Positions 12,362-24,668 of a stretch of DNA of 64,000 bases are shown here, in pieces. Source of the stretch: Hydractinia symbiolongicarpus. Lineage: Eukaryota > Cnidaria > Hydrozoa > Anthoathecata > Hydractiniidae. Both the position numbers and the translations under genes were made by a program. Below the pieces are notes generated by a model. The model did not search any database. It had not been told where the DNA came from and was given only the letters and a program-made list of their open reading frames with translations. Within the stretch, counting starts at the first letter, position 1, and each line of letters opens with the position of its first letter. The DNA lies in contig NC_079882.1 in NCBI RefSeq assembly GCF_029227915.1, forward strand, positions 4,402,001 to 4,466,000. The letters are read 5' to 3'.

Positions 12362-12857
12362 CATTATTTTAAAAGTAAATAATCAGCAAGCTAATGTTCT
12401 TGTGTTATTGTTTCTTTGAAAAGATATCCATCGAAATGTATTGTTAATTCAGTTTTACATGTACACATTTTTTTTGCAAACAACATTTTTCATTTTAAGC
12501 TGATGGCAAAAGTTTTTTTCCAACTAAGGGCAAAATATTTATTTAAGTTGGTTTTAGCTTTACGCATGATATTTTGTGCTTTAATGGAGGTTACTTGTAA
12601 CTTTATTAAGATTAAGCTGCTTAAAGTTTTACATTTTCAGCCTGACCAGTTGCTTAATGCCTGATTAGTTTTTCAGCCAAATTTAACTTATCTTTTTCAA
12701 GGAAGTTTTTTGCTTTTGTTACAAATAAAAAAAAGTCTTATAATGTGAAGTTTATACAACCTTTAAATGTTTTGTTCCAGATAGTTGCAATTTTTTATTT
12801 ATGGTATATTTTATATTTATACTGTTTTTTTTATATTCATGTTTTTCAAAAGCATCT
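12362..12857. other. 3' flank of the 417-aa gene
   Basis: AT-rich, with a candidate AATAAA at 12724-12729. No further gene is seen. The second copy of the segmental duplication begins at its right edge. Confidence 0.5.
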
Positions 12858-13590
12858 TACAAAAAGCGAAAGCTCACCATTTAATATCTTTTTTTATAAT
12901 AGTGACTTTTATAGGTTGAGTAGAGGATTTAGAAAAAGCTCACGATTCATCAAAGTGCTTGTCTTTTCTCAAATTTATTAACTCGTTTTTTAGGGGAAAA
13001 TTGCTGGTTTTGAAAAACATTTTTGCAACACATCTTTTTATGTAGCATGTATATTATAATTACAACATCCAGACTTAGCGTGGTAAAACAACCTTTAAAT
13101 TTGACTTGTTAGCAAATAACAATATCAACACCACTGTCAAATCTGTATATGTATATAAATGTATATGAGAGAAGACTTCAATATTTAACAAGATGTATGA
13201 TTACCGTAAAAAAAATTGTGTTAATGAAGATATAACTGAAACCAACTGATGCGTCTAACCTGTAACTTATCTATTCATAAAAGTTTGCAGTTTCTTTAAA
13301 CAACCACAGGATCTATTCCACACGAAATGCAAAAAATTTTAATCAATAGCATAAAATGTATGCCCTCGTTTGTTTTGGTCTTTTAGATATTACAATCAAT
13401 GTTTATCACTGTAGCTTTTCTTTTCTCACATTTTGCAATGTTGCTTAATATTTCTTGATGTATTATTTATGTATTATATAACTTTGCTTCAAATTTTCTA
13501 AGTATAGTTTATGTTTTACGGTTGCTGGAAATATTAGCAAGTATGAAACAGAAATTTAAATAATAAACGTTCCGAAAGTAATATCAAATT

Positions 13591-16500
13591 ATGAGCAGCA
13601 AAAAGATCTTGTATATTGGTAAGTTTTTGTTTTCTATTAAAAGGGCGTTCAAGCTTACTTGCCCTAAACCTAGCAAATTTGCTGAGCTACAACGAAATTA
13701 AGGTCTGTAAAGCTAATTTAGGATTCTTTAAAGCTGGCATTTTATATTTCCCTTTATCTTTATGACTTTAATGCAGACATAATCTTGTATACACTATTCT
13801 CTCTTCATACATCCTCTTATAGTTAGTTGAATTTCTTAAGTCTTGTGATTTATATACTCGTGTTTTTTGATTCTCATTATTATTTTTTGATTTTCACCAG
13901 TGGGAGTAGTGTGATTATGTTTTGAATATATAAATACAGGGAACATTTATGTACTGTGCTTCCTATAGTTACAATATACAGATCGTTGTTAAGGCGTCTT
14001 GTTAATAGGAAGAAGAGAGTTTTTCTGAGCCATTGGAGAGAAACATATATATTTGTTATTTTCTTCTGTATTTTATAAGAGAGCTGTACTCATAGTTTTG
14101 ATTTTAAATCAGCATTACTTGGATTCACAGGACTGGAGGCTTTATAATTTTTACTTAGCTATATCTTCATATACCATTTACTAGTAGAGTTTTCTCATAG
14201 GAGGACTTGCTGAGGAAGTTGATGATAAGATTATTCAAGCTGCGTTTATTCCATTTGGTGACATTCTTGACATTCAAATACCTATTGATTACGAAACATC
14301 AAAACATCGTGGATTTGCTTTCATCGAATTTGAATTAGCTGAAGATGCAGCTGCAGCAATGGACAACATGAATGAGAGCGAGTTGTACGGTAGAACGATA
14401 CGTGTAAATATTGCGAAACCTATGAAGAATAAGGAAGGATATTCGCGCGCTGTATGGAATAGTGATGAGTGGCTACAAGAACATGCTGTGGGTGCTGAGA
14501 AAAATGGGACCACAGAGAAAGGTGATGAAAAAGAAAAAGGAGAAACAACTGATGAGGTAAACTCTCACATAATTTTAGTTAATTTTAAATTAGTCATTTT
14601 TGTAAACGTTAAAGTTTTACGTGTTTAGACATCTGGTGAACCAGCTGCTAAGAAGAGGAGAAAGAATCCAAAATGTTATATTGATGTTAGTATGAATGAT
14701 CAATACACTGGCAGGATTGTTGTGGAATTGCGTGCTGATGTTGTACCAATGACTGCAGGTATGTGGGTTTAACCTGGTTGAAGAGGACAGCATTTTAAAT
14801 TGATAAATTTGTGCCTATAATTTAATTATCGCCTGTTCCATACAGGCGATAATTGAATTATAGGCACAAATTTATCAATTTAAAATGCTGTCCTCTTCAA
14901 CCTTTAGTGAATTTTTACGTGGTTTTATGTTTACAAATTGGTGATCGTGTTGAAAAAATATTTGACACAAATTAACAACGTAAACCTCTGCAAATCACGT
15001 CGATGGCTCCTAATAAAATCAAAATCGAAAGAAAGTAAAAAAAGATTTTCGCGTGAATTTGATTTGGCGGACTATCAGAACTTTGCGTGTATATTTAACT
15101 TCAGAATTTTCCCGAAATTTCCAAACCTGTGTATATACTACCCGACTATCCTGTGAAAACAACAATGTGGCAATATGTTTTTTGGCGAAATACTTGAATT
15201 GTCAACTGGAATTTTATTTTTGCAATGCCTAGGAAAAATTCCTTCATGAAAGTTATTTTTTACTTATGCAACAGGTGTTGAAGTGTAGATAAACTTCCTC
15301 GTGCAATATCAAGGAGGTTTAAAAAGAAGGAGAGAGAACTCTTTTATTTCTATTGAAATCATCCGTGTCTCATGTTTACTTTTCTCTATTGTTCTTACAT
15401 CGAATTCTGTCAATCAAAATTTGAAATCTCGCGCTTAAATTAATAAATTAGCCGTTGTCTTTTGTTACTATTTGCATAAATTATGAGCCCGCGGCTATTT
15501 TTCTCTCAGCGGTAAATGCTTGTTAGTTGATAAATTTGTCGTTTTTACATATCATAAACAAGCAAGAAGCGAAATGGCAGGCGAAGACGTTAAAAATATA
15601 ATAGAATTGGATGATGACTTTTTTGTGACGGAAGAAATGTTGTCAGATTTTACTGTTTACGAAAGTTGTGAGGTGGAAGTATCGTTTGTGGAAGATCTGT
15701 TGGAAGAAGAAAATGAAGTAGATGCTGGATATTTGGGTATTCCTCAAATAGTATTCGTTGATGAAGAAGATGTGGACATGGTGGTTGATAACAACAGTAC
15801 CAAAAATGTGAAGTTTGTGTGCAGCAAGTGCAAAAAACAGTATTTTAAAGAAGCTTACTACAAGAAACATACTCTGATATGTAAAAAGCCAACAGGTAAT
15901 GCTTCAGTTTAATAAAGTCATGTTTTCTTTAAAACACCATTAGCTAGCTAGCTATAATGTTTTGTTTTTTGACTCTGCATGTAGATTTCATAGAAAAGCT
16001 ATTGTATTATCATCATTTGATATGCTTTTTGTTGTTGTTGTCTTGTTTTGTTATCACAACTGTGTTCTGATGTCAACTCTGTATTCCAATAATAGATCCA
16101 GAAACAACAACAGTGGCAAGAAAAACTCTTGATGACTCAAAAAATAAATCAACTACAACAATTTCCACAAAACAAGTTAAATCAAAATCGAATCGTAAGT
16201 ATTCATTCATGAACTCTGAGAACATAAGGAATTTTTTTTGCTATATATAGAGCAAAATATTGTGAACTGGTGGTATAAACCTTTTTTTTTGCACCCTTTT
16301 AGAATCTTTATCCATCACCGATCATGAGCTGCAGCAAGAAAAAATGAATTTTGTTCGTGATGCTATGGTTAAAATTTCAAAAGACCCAATCAATAACATT
16401 GTTGTGAAAGGATTCAAAACACCTGGAAATCGTGTCAAAGAATTAGCCAACTCAATTTTGAATGCTGGGAGTGATGTTTTGGACATTATTTCTGAAAATG

Positions 16501-19500
16501 TAGTGTGTCGCATATTTAAAGAATTGCAAAAATCTAACCTACTGACTGGTTCAGGAAAAGAATCTCTTTGGAGAAAAGTGCATGAACTTGCACAAGACGA
16601 TAAATTCAGACAACATTGGAAACATGTATTACCTAAAGGATACTGCATTGACAGTCAAGAATTCTCTATGTTGTTGCAGAAATTTGTTATGGAGTTAATA
16701 AAAATACTAGTAGCTCATGAAAACAAAAATCGACATGTCGAAAAAAGTCTTGACTTGAAACTCACAACTGAGGAACAAACTGTTCTGTATTATGTTTCAG
16801 GATACATAATTTTCTCGCTACGTAAAAAATACCAAAGATTAGCAGATTCGAAAAACAAAGTTGTTGCTGTGGCTGCATTGCAGTTTCTGAACTCATTGAA
16901 AGTTTCAGGTGATGATAAACTGCAGGTATATAGTTTTCTGGATTATACAAGATCTTGGGTGGACCAAGTCAGCAGAGGATACCTGATAAAAGTCAATGAT
17001 GACATGTTTATTTTTTGCAGAAGAATTGAAAACGTTATTAGAAAAGTTTTAAATTTGAACATGTTGAAAAAATATAAAGGAGAAGATATACGGGAACTTT
17101 TCGAAAATGAACTTATGAAGGACTCTTTAATTGATCAAGCCTGGGTCATACTTTCACGGTATCTTGGAAATGAGAAGTTATCGAAAATTCTCAAAGCTCA
17201 GATCATTAAAAAATGGTGTGACATCAGAGCAAAAGCATATGTCACTGCATATATACAAGTAGTTCGACGCAAACTTGCTTCTCTAGCATCGGAGAAAAAA
17301 GAGAAGTTGACTGTAGTCTTATCTAAAAAAGGTGAACCAGCAATGAGAAAAAAACTTAACTAATTGTCATAACATTTTTACCTATAACTTGTTTTAATTT
17401 CTATATATCTTTTCCATGTATATGTGTTTCTTAGTAAAATAATCATACCCTTATTATGTTTGTACTATTTTAAGGGTTTTTTTCGGATTGAGTAAGGATT
17501 CAATCTCGCTGAAGCTGTTTATTTTAAATCTAAATTTTTGCCAAGATTTGTGAACTTCACTCTCATTTCTTTTTTTTGTGCTACTTCTTTGTTCAGTTAT
17601 GCACATTGGCAAGCGTTAAACTGAATAATGCTGCGAGATCAAAACTCTGCGCGCTTTGCTAGAAATTTAATAGATCATAAAAACGCGGAGAAATGGTCGA
17701 TGGATAGGCTAATCAAGATGGTATGAAACAACATGCTTTTTATCAGCTGGAGGGACCCTGAAAAATAAGTTGCGCGTGCATAATTACCGACGCAAATATT
17801 CTTACGCGAGAATCGCTACTTAAAGCTGACCGCAACCTCGGACCTAGGATTGCCGCATCGGATGCTCTATGCCTGACTGTGGCCTGATGAAATCAACTCA
17901 CTTTTTGATTATTCCATTTGATTAAATTTTTTGCAAACAAGTTTTATATCTCACAAGGGTATCGAACTCTCTTTGCAAACAAGTTTTACATCTCACACGG
18001 GTATCGGGTATGTTTTATTGTGGTTTGTATACACCCTTACACCAAGAGGCCTTTGTCACGTTCTTTTTTTAAATCAACATAGTCCCGAATAGCGAATATT
18101 AATTTCGACACTCCTTCGCATGAATTCTTGTTGGGAATATAATGAAACTTGTCCCCAGGGTTGTTCTACATATCGCGAAGTGAGTATGTAAAAAAGCAAA
18201 ACAAAACTGTAATATTTATTCACGTATGGCGGATCCATTCGAAATGAAGATAAAAGAAATTCCGTAATAGTTGTAATTTCCCGATGACATAAATAAAAAT
18301 TACATAGCAATAATAAAGTAGCAATCCTAAATTTTTTTAATCTCAATTATTTTCTAAGATTTGATGTTTTCAAAAAAATGTTTCAAATCAAAGTCAAAAT
18401 CGTACTCCACTAAAAATATTTGCAAAAGATGTGACTCAAAAGACAAGGCACTAATAACAAAACAACTTCTATGTTGAAAAAGCGTAATGGAAAAAATGTC
18501 TGACATACTCAGAAAAAATATAAATAAAATAGTCAAACAATCATGTTTCCAAAAGTATCAATATATAAATAACTATCTCTTTCTTTTCTGTGGAAGTTTC
18601 CTCATATCATTTACGTCTAGGTGAATCTGATTTTGATTACCACGTCGAGTGTTTCCACGTAGATCTCTGATCAACTCAGATTTCATAACAAGCAAAGAAA
18701 GTTCTTGTTGGCCAAATTGATAAAGTGTTGGGTTGTCACATGTACCACCACTTCGTCTTTGACGAGCGAAATGTTCCTCCAATGGATCTTGTGAGAATTT
18801 CTCGCTCAAAATCATCTTGACATTTGGACTCTGGAGAAGTAATTTGGTCAGTTCCACGAATGATTTCACTATGGACAAAGATAAAAAAAATATACATTTA
18901 TAGAACAACACCGTTTGTCCATGAAACATTGCCTGGAACCACAATTGCAGAAAAATGTAGATTTTTTACCTGTTATTTTCCAACCATTTATCGTCTGTTT
19001 GCTCAATAACAATTTATTTTTTTCATCTTGGGATAAATTAGGTGTGTCATTGGCTTGTTCTTCCCACCTTCCCAGGTAATGTTCGAGGAATTCTTTCTCT
19101 AAAAACTGAATTTTACATGTTGATGTGAAAAAAATGAAAAATGAAAATGGAAATATTTGCACACCCTTTTACATGGAGATCAAGTTCTTTAGGACTGGTT
19201 TACAAATATGCAAAATGAACTTGAGCTTTTTGAGGGAAAAATGTTGTGTTTCTGAATTCCGTTACAAAATAATTGAATGTATTTCGAATGATACTACTAA
19301 CCTCAAAACGCCAATCGTTAACATCTCTATATGCTGCAAGAGCTATTTTTCCGCCACGATCTTGATTAATTGAAGATACATTCAAGCAATCAAAAACTTG
19401 GTCAAACATACGCACAAACTTTATTGTACTTTTCGTATAATGCAGCCCCTGAACCTCAAGTGCATCAGCAGTTGTTTTACTCAAAACCTAAATGCAAAAT

Positions 19501-22500
19501 CATAATTTACATGAGCAATGATAAACACATTATCAGAAGTATATCATTATTTGCAACTCCCACAAAATAATCAAACTGTGAATCCACTATCACTCAGAAA
19601 ACACTAATACAAACAAGCAGACAAATAAATAATAAAAAAAGAAAAGAAAAATATCTCACTTGGGTAGCCAACTTAACTTGCATCCTCAACCTTGGAGTTA
19701 ACTTTATGTGATCCTCTTTTAGTTTATAAAGTTTCCTTAATCCAGGTGCTGCTCCATGTAAATTCAGATCCCATTCATAAACATTGACAAGATGGTTCCA
19801 GCTGATATCCATGTGATCGAGCTAATAAATAGAAAATTGATATATGTATACAGATATACTTTAAAATTGAAACAAACAAACAAAAAACACTTACAAAAAG
19901 ATTGCGTGTATTATTGTTTCCATGAGAGTTCTCGAAACAGTTTCTCGTTGTTTTAATGAGATGAGGGACATCGGATATAAAAAAGATCTTTCTGTCCAAT
20001 GATAATAAGTTGTTGGTCCAATATGTGTTACCAATATCAGGTGTCACCATAATTTTGTAAAACTTCCTATTGGGAGAAGCACCATCTGAAATAAATGCTC
20101 GAACATAAAAACCAATTGCCTCCAATACATATGTTGCCTCCCATACACATGGATAGAGCTGATCAGAGGTAAATCCCAATGATGCGAAATATCCAAAAGG
20201 ATACACCAGAGATGAAACAATTCCTCGAACCATAAACACTATCACATAGGAAGCAAAGTGACGATCATTCTCTGATGATCCCTCAGCACGTTTTTGAAAT
20301 TCAACTAACTCATCGTTAATATCCCCCATATCAGTGAAACCAACCAATTGTCCAGTTGACTGTCTGAACACCAAGTCAGCTTTTATTTTCATCTCATCAT
20401 AAATAAGCGAAACGTTTTTTTGGTGATCATCCAGAGTTGCAATTTTACTATCCACTATTAATCTTTCAATGACATCTGGATTGAATCCACACATTGGATC
20501 AGTGAAGTTTATGTATTTTTTAAGTGTGTCAATATGTGGGAGTTTTAAAAAATTCAAATTCGGATTTCGCAAATGTTTATATGCTGCTGGTGAATGGTGG
20601 TATAAACTGAGGCACCACCTAATAATTAGTGGGTGCCATCTCATGCCATTAGGTGAACTTTTGGAAGCCATTTCTTTTTGTTGCTCCCATAACAACCACT
20701 GGGGACTGCCTTCGGGTATTTCAGGACATGTTTCCTCATTGCAAACAATATTTTTTATAAATTCGTGTTGCTCATCATCAACATGGATGCATTCTTTCTC
20801 AGTAATTTTTCTTACCCAAGATGATAATTGGGCAACTTTCTTTATTGCTCTCTGTTTTTCTCCCTGAGTATTGCGATATCTTTCCTCTAGTTCTTCTCTG
20901 GAAAGATATCGAATGTTTGTATGTGAGGAATCAAGCACAGAATCATCACTTTTCCGTCTACTTCTAACTTTTTTAACTGTTGGTTTAAAAGAATTGCACA
21001 TACTACATACAGATGAAGGTTTTTCAGCTAAAAAATGACAGTTGGTATGGCGTATTGTTTTAAAATTGTCTTCATCAAATCTGACCATTTTATCGTCTTC
21101 AACAAAAGCTACTGGAAATGTTCCACTCTGATTCATGAATGGCTGTTCGAAATTACATCTCGACTTGATTACATCTTCATAACCTTGTAACCCCGTGCAA
21201 ACACTGACTGACTTCCAGAATGACGAGAAAGTTGAAATATCATCATTTTTCAAAACACATGGCAGAGTTTTTGTTAGTTGTATTGTTTCTTTCTCCATAG
21301 GTTTCCCATATATGGAGAAATCCCAACCATTGCTGTTGTCTATACGTATTGTAAGCAAATGGTTTAATTCTTTTTCATTTTGACAAAGGGTATAGACACG
21401 TTTATAGTTATCCGATTTATCACATATACTAAAACCAACTTTCTTCATACTCACATCTAATTCCAGTATTTTTAAGCTGTCTTTTCTGTTTACAGCATAA
21501 TTCATGCACACACAATTTTCATCCACATGAGGGTAAAATGATGCAGCAGTACCAATTATTTTTTTTGACGTTTTCATCTCATCTAATTTTCTTCTACATC
21601 CATTACAAGTAAATTTAGGAAATACACAAGGATCTTCTTGTTCACAATTTATTCCATATATAGATTGAAACACTTCACTGTAAATATCACAAGATTTAAA
21701 ATTAACGTAATGTTTACTTTTCACAATTTTCTTCCCACACAATCTACATAGCTTTTGAATATACTCTGAATGTGAAGCAGACATGTTGACACAGCAAAAT
21801 TCAAATATGAATACTTTATTTTTCAAAAAAACTTCATAAAAAACCCACAAAGGTGTCAAGGGAATTAAAAAAAAATGTGAACCACTTGCCAGCTGGTTAT
21901 GTAACACCTAATAAAAAAACAATTATAAACTCAATTCAATATATATTCAAAACATACAGCTGGTGTGAGAGAAAGAAAGAATATACATAAACAGAAAATC
22001 TACTCCCACTGGGGAAAAAAGAAAAAAAGTTGCTTAAAACTTTTACCTAAATATACATAATTAGAACTAATAATTATTTTCTTTTGTTCCATGACAATGG
22101 AAAACATCACCGAGTGCTGCGACGTGCTGCGACACCCTACCGAGAATTCGTCTACTTCGAGAGTAAAAAAAACAATTTTATAAATAACCCCTCCTGACGA
22201 GACCTGCACAAAAACGTTAATCAACCCTTTAACTAACATTTTCCCAGGAGGGGACATACGAAATAGTTTATAAGTTGTAAAACTTTACGATCTCCCAAGG
22301 CAGCTTTTCGCACTTTGAAGGCACTTTACTCCTTCCGCGTCCTTATGGAAGTGGAAAAACAAACTTCACCCTCATTGAATCTTGTAGTTTAACTAAACTA
22401 CATGTTTTCCTGCTCTTCCGCATTGCTGTAAGTGTGATTTTTAAGATTTATCTTTTCTCGTTAAAACACTCGTTTCAGAGTCGGTAGGTAAATATTGAGC

Positions 22501-24668
22501 CAAATCAGAGACACGGATCAGTTCAAAGGGGCGCCGAAACAATAAAAAATTGAATAGAAAATTTAAAGGGACGCCGCGAGTTCTCTCTCCTTCTTTTTAA
22601 ACCTCCTTGGCAATATTGAATCTTAATTTGATTTTAATATGGTCTGGTTTCTGTCCCAAACGTTCTCATTTTATTGTTATAGAGAATTTCCGTTGTTTGT
22701 GCACGCATGAAAAGGGATTTGGTTTGCGTAAAAGTACTTTCCACAGAATCATACCGGGATTTGTATCCTTTCTACATTATTTTGTTTGCTAGTTGACATT
22801 CTTCTTTTTTAAAATACATGCAGTCAGTATGAGTTTTGCGCCAACAGCTAGAGCGTACCTGTGTCTCTGTAGGCTCTTGCTATGCAGTGTAAAAGGTGTA
22901 TGTGTGGTAAATCTCTATAATGAGGGGTGATTCATTATTTGAATAACGTACTCTGAATATCTAATCGATGTTTGAAGTTAAGAAGTGAATGTCGTGATGC
23001 TTAAAATGCTGTAAACAGTTTTTTTGTGTAATGTAAAAAAATTCTTCGCGTACTTACTGTGCACTAATACGAAATGGTGTTGGCCCTCATTTGTAAATTG
23101 CTCAAGAGATAAAAGATGTGGAGAAAGTATTTCTTATTCGCTATTTGTTTTCTTAACGTTCGTCACAACAGATGTGTCAAGGTGGAGATTTCACCAAACA
23201 CGATGGTACTGGAGGTAGGGCGTCATGCTAGTATTTCGGAACCGCTTTTGACATGAAAATTACGCTAAACATTTGTATTTTGCGAAACAGGTAGATTACG
23301 GAGAGAAACAAATGAAATCAGTTATTATTAACCTGAATGACAGTTATTATTAACCTTTCTAGACAAAACATTTGTTAAAGTAGAAATCAAACTCTATAGT
23401 GGCAAACCAACTTCTTCGAATTATAAAATATGATTATCAAATCTTCCCTGTTTTCACTTTACACTTAGGGGAAATCCCGTGTCGTTAAGACTACGTCAAA
23501 ACGTCTCAAACTTTCATCAATGTTTGCGTCACGTTCGACCATTAATTTTTGTACCTTTTTTTTGAAGGAAAATCAATATATGGTAAAAAATTTGAAGATG
23601 AGAATTTTGTACTGACCCACACTGGACCAGGTATGTGTTTTATTGTAATCGTAGATACATAAAAGAAGAAAAAAGAAAGACATGTAACTTTTGTATCATG
23701 GTGTACTACTGGACCGCGTAATAATTGATTAATATAGAACTATCACAAAAAAAACCTCCCAGGTGAAACCAAATTTTTCGCTAATAATAAATTCTCGGCT
23801 TAGGATTATTTTTGGGTTGTCATTTTCCTTGTTTAATTTTTTAGGCATTCTCTCCATGGCGAATTCCGGACCAAACAGCAATGGTTCACAGTTTTTTATT
23901 TGTACAGAAAAAACTGACTGGTAAGTGTATATTTAGAGATATGCTGTATTTCGCTGTTTCTTGTGTTCACATTAGGGAAGGGAGCAGTTTGTATTACGAA
24001 ATTATTCACCATCAAAAGTTTTTAATGACTTCAAAATAAGAATCACGGAACTTATATTTGAGAATTGGTACCCTATTTGCAAAATTAAAGTTTCTCAAAG
24101 TTATATTTGTGTAAGTAAATCGGTAAGAAAAGTTCATCGATCGCAAAAATAAGCTACCAAAATTTCTTTCCCGCAAATTTAAGAACTTGATTTTCCACTT
24201 TACTGTCGAAAATGAAACAATTGAAGAATTCCTATCCTAATTGCAAAATCAAAATTTCAAATTCAGGTAACCTTTTTTATAGGTTGGATGGAAAGCATGT
24301 TGTCTTTGGTAAGGTTGTCCAAGGCATGGAATTTGTGCGAAAAATGGAGGTAGGAACATTAATGTTTTACAATGAGGGCACATGTCAATTCACCGTTTTT
24401 CTCTGAACTGCTTGCTCAAAAGATGGAATAGCTAATTTCTCCTAACTTTATGTTTTTATCGACGTCCTGTCGACACCTTTAGGATGCATTACCCTGCGGA
24501 CCAATCAAAATCTGCTTCTTTTGTTTTGATTTCTGTCTGAAATGAGGCTAGAGATGCCCCCAAATTACTAAAAGATGGTTATTACTTTTGTTTTTACAGG
24601 GAGTTGGTTCCGACTCTGGTAAAACGAAGAAAAGAGTAGTTATTGAAGATTGTGGTGAATTGAAGTGA
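13591..24668 (+). CDS. PPIE: Peptidyl-prolyl cis-trans isomerase E (cyclophilin 33), 9 exons
   Basis: Exons are 13591-13618, 14201-14556, 14629-14758, 22683-22762, 23172-23214, 23568-23630, 23845-23920, 24283-24349 and 24600-24668. All phases join, giving 303 aa (human PPIE is 301). The order is an N-terminal RRM (RNP1-like RGFAFIEF, about residues 46-53), an acidic/basic linker, then a cyclophilin domain (about 143-301). Active-site positions are kept: [21 protein letters not shown], and W plus H in TDWLDGKH. PPIE is a nuclear RNA-binding prolyl isomerase associated with the spliceosome and with MLL/KMT2A. Intron 3 is about 7.9 kb because a P-superfamily transposon inserted there; splice sites on both sides are intact. 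Exons 1-3 also exist upstream as a partial duplicate. Confidence 0.95.
14775..14903. repeat. 60-bp snap-back inverted duplication
   Basis: Arms 14775-14836 and 14842-14903 are reverse complements with one mismatch and a 5-base loop. Copy 1 of the segmental duplication (near 1888-1950) has only the left arm. The right arm carries the same base as copy 1 at the mismatch, so the inverted copy arose first and the left arm mutated later. Confidence 0.93.
15303..15309 (+). repeat. Target-site duplication, left (GCAATAT)
   Basis: GCAATAT abuts the left end of the P-superfamily element and is repeated at 22610-22616. The uninterrupted paralogous site at 2361-2367 has it once. Confidence 0.93.
15310..15341 (+). 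repeat. P-element left terminal inverted repeat (32 bp)
   Basis: An exact reverse complement of 22578-22609. Identity of the two arms indicates recent mobility. Confidence 0.95.
15574..17363 (+). CDS. Transposon-borne zinc-finger accessory protein, 493 aa
   Basis: Exons 15574-15895, 16096-16194 and 16303-17363 join in phase. The first in-frame ATG is 15574. The N-terminal ~75 residues are strongly acidic, followed by one C2H2-like finger (CSKCKK, then HTLIC about 90-107). A Thr/Lys-rich linker comes next, then a helical ~340-residue region containing [18 protein letters not shown], a YV.GY..F..KKY pattern I associate with proteins carried by cnidarian transposons. No DDE catalytic core is seen. 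It converges on the transposase gene within the same TIRs. Inference: a DNA-binding or regulatory partner of transposition; the actual role is unknown. It could also be a captured host gene. Confidence 0.8.
17364..18572. other. Spacer between the two convergent transposon genes
   Basis: Non-coding. It holds a 35-bp direct repeat (17930-17964 and 17972-18006, about 42-bp period) with the shared core TTTGCAAACAAGTTTTA, possibly a transposase-binding or structural repeat. It presumably contains both 3' UTRs. Confidence 0.6.
17930..18006 (+). repeat. Internal direct repeat of the P-superfamily element
   Basis: Two 35-bp units with about two mismatches and a 42-bp period (TTTGCAAACAAGTTTTA, then CTCACA and GGGTATCG). 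Confidence 0.8.
18573..21784 (-). CDS. P-superfamily transposase, 889 aa, 5 exons
   Basis: Minus-strand exons are 21784-19895, 19821-19660, 19487-19302, 19105-18970 and 18868-18573; every junction keeps phase and there is no internal stop. The start at 21784 ([10 protein letters not shown]) is chosen because the longer upstream frame is hydrophobic and unlike the family. The N-terminus has CRLCGKK and, 35-40 residues on, [10 protein letters not shown], a C2..C2 zinc-binding module in place of a THAP finger. The RNase-H-like core shows [12 protein letters not shown] with [15 protein letters not shown] (first Asp) and [14 protein letters not shown] (second Asp). Then come the [18 protein letters not shown] and [15 protein letters not shown] region typical of the P GTP-binding insertion, and the C-terminal signature [18 protein letters not shown]. 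It would catalyse excision and insertion at the TIRs. Confidence 0.93.
22578..22609 (-). repeat. P-element right terminal inverted repeat (32 bp)
   Basis: An exact inverted copy of 15310-15341. Directly followed by the second GCAATAT (22610-22616). Confidence 0.95.

Larger units (their letters stand above)
12858..15309 (+). repeat. Segmental duplication, copy 2 (left part)
   Basis: Direct repeat of 1-2367. It resumes as 22610-22673 after the inserted P-superfamily transposon. Relative to copy 1 it has a short insertion near 13049 and an extra inverted copy of about 60 bp at 14842-14903. Confidence 0.93.
15310..22609. mobile_element. P-superfamily DNA transposon, 7.3 kb, two genes
   Basis: Ends are perfect 32-bp inverted repeats (15310-15341 and 22578-22609) starting CAAGGAGGTTTAAAAAGAAG. 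They are flanked by a 7-bp direct repeat, and the empty site is preserved in the paralogous copy at 2361, so the boundaries are exact. P elements usually duplicate 8 bp; 7 is unusual but close. Inside are a plus-strand zinc-finger accessory gene (15574-17363) and a convergent minus-strand transposase (18573-21784). Both have introns and open frames, and the TIRs are intact, so the element looks potentially autonomous. It was inserted after the PPIE duplication, or lost cleanly from copy 1, and lies wholly in intron 3. Confidence 0.95.
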
